From JAZDLC01 sp043802345 (GTDB taxonomy: Bacteria > Planctomycetota > B15-G4 > JADJEK01), in assembly GCA_043802345.1 (NCBI GenBank), contig JAZDLC010000186.1, forward strand, positions 1-12,838: a stretch of 12,838 nt of DNA, given 5' to 3'. Below are positions 12,626 to 12,838 of the stretch, piece by piece. Positions within the stretch are counted from its first letter, which is position 1. Each line of letters begins with the position of its first letter. The notes beneath the pieces were generated by a model that saw nothing but the letters and a program-made list of their open reading frames with translations, was not told the origin of the DNA and searched no databases. The translations under genes were made by a program, and so were the position numbers.

Positions 12626-12655
12626 ACCCTACAGTCTTCCGTTCGAATCCGTCAA
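12626..12655 (-). promoter_or_regulatory. Putative promoter of the foldase-lipM unit
   Basis: On the minus strand TTGACG (12655-12650) is followed after 18 nt by TAGGGT (12631-12626). The -35 is 5/6 to consensus and the -10 only 3/6. Transcription would start near 12619, leaving a leader of about 38 nt. The -35 lies within the central dyad, which suggests control by a bound repressor or activator. Confidence 0.35.
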
Positions 12656-12666
12656 GCCGGGCCGGC

Positions 12667-12694
12667 TTGACCAGGATTCCGGGGCCGCTAGGGT
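12667..12694 (+). promoter_or_regulatory. Putative rightward promoter
   Basis: TTGACC (12667-12672), 16-nt spacer, TAGGGT (12689-12694): the mirror image of the leftward promoter, with the same -10 hexamer. It would serve a gene running off the right edge, possibly the frame that opens at 12749. Confidence 0.3.
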
Positions 12695-12748
12695 CATACG
12701 CCGCTGTCCCTGCAACCGTTGAAAAGTGCCTGATCGGCTGCTGACGAG

Positions 12749-12838
12749 ATGGAACTGAAATCCACTAATTCCCCACCTGGAGAGCGGAATCCGCTGGTGA
12801 ACCTGCTCCGGCAGGGTTGCCTGGGTCCGACCCACCGG
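12749..12838 (+). CDS. Possible 5' end of a rightward gene (partial)
   Basis: ATG 12749 opens a frame that stays open for 30 codons to the window edge (MELKSTNSPPGERN at the start, then PLVNLLRQGCLGP). GACGAG just before it is a weak, close ribosome site. The codons resemble the neighbours and the divergent promoter upstream supports a gene here, but 30 residues are too few to name a family. Confidence 0.3.
   Translation, partial: MELKSTNSPPGERNPLVNLLRQGCLGPTHR

Larger units (their letters stand above)
12624..12696. promoter_or_regulatory. Nested inverted repeat in a divergent promoter region
   Basis: The centre is a perfect 10-bp dyad, GTCAAGCCGG (12651-12660) and CCGGCTTGAC (12662-12671), around one G. 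It is flanked by GAATCC (12645-12650) and GGATTC (12674-12679), and further out by TGACCCTA (12624-12631) and TAGGGTCA (12689-12696). Both arms of the central dyad contain a TTGAC -35 core, pointing outward. This looks like an operator and back-to-back promoter pair. It begins 43 bp upstream of the foldase start and 53 bp before a possible rightward ATG at 12749. Confidence 0.45.

Noticed and set aside
12641..12660. GTTCGAATCC, which resembles a tRNA T-loop
   Set aside because: The flanking bases do not form the T-stem, and there is no D-arm, anticodon arm or acceptor stem around it.

Overview
The window comes from a GC-rich (roughly 60-65% by eye), gene-dense Gram-negative-type bacterium. 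Several genes use GTG starts, stops are mostly TGA with some TAG, and there are exported proteins, a SurA/PpiC-like foldase, and MglA/roadblock, DUF4388, PEGA and TPR proteins. This mix is typical of Planctomycetota, Myxococcota and similar delta-like lineages. I cannot place it more finely from sequence alone. I saw no rRNA, tRNA, CRISPR array, insertion sequence or phage gene.

Layout. (1) 1-1077 (+): the 3' three-quarters of a tryptophanase gene, cut by the left edge. (2) 1113-1877 (-): a secreted protein of unknown function. Its 203-bp upstream gap (1878-2080) holds stacked inverted repeats. (3) 2081-8569 (-): one long co-directional cluster. In transcription order it encodes a DUF4388/TPR/transmembrane/PEGA/beta-propeller protein (8569 to 5408, interrupted by one in-frame TAG at 7727-7729), a TPR protein ending in a roadblock-like domain (5344-4232), a stand-alone roadblock protein (GTG start at 4235, overlapping the previous stop), an MglA-type Ras-like GTPase with a proline-rich extension and a C-terminal membrane anchor (3824-2667), and a second stand-alone roadblock protein (2653-2081). 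(4) 8570-8946: a divergent intergenic region. (5) 8947-9993 (+): a small TPR protein, a possible 50-residue ORF, and gcvH. (6) 10013-12581 (-): a LipM/LplA-type lipoyl-attachment enzyme, convergent with gcvH, preceded by an exported SurA/PpiC-like foldase in the same transcription unit. (7) 12582-12838: a symmetric divergent promoter region and possibly the first 30 codons of a rightward gene.

The most interesting part is the 2.1-8.6 kb cluster. MglA-family GTPases are normally soluble and are controlled by MglB-type roadblock dimers. Here the GTPase keeps the family's catalytic Arg53 and Gln82 but is fused to a membrane anchor. It is encoded with three roadblock-type proteins and a large single-pass protein that places DUF4388/TPR domains in the cytoplasm and PEGA plus propeller domains across the membrane. 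My inference is a membrane-bound GTPase signalling or polarity module with an envelope-facing receptor. The receptor's in-frame amber codon is the main puzzle: sequencing error, recent nonsense mutation or readthrough. The gcvH/lipM-type pair is a second coherent unit, an H protein next to an enzyme able to lipoylate it.
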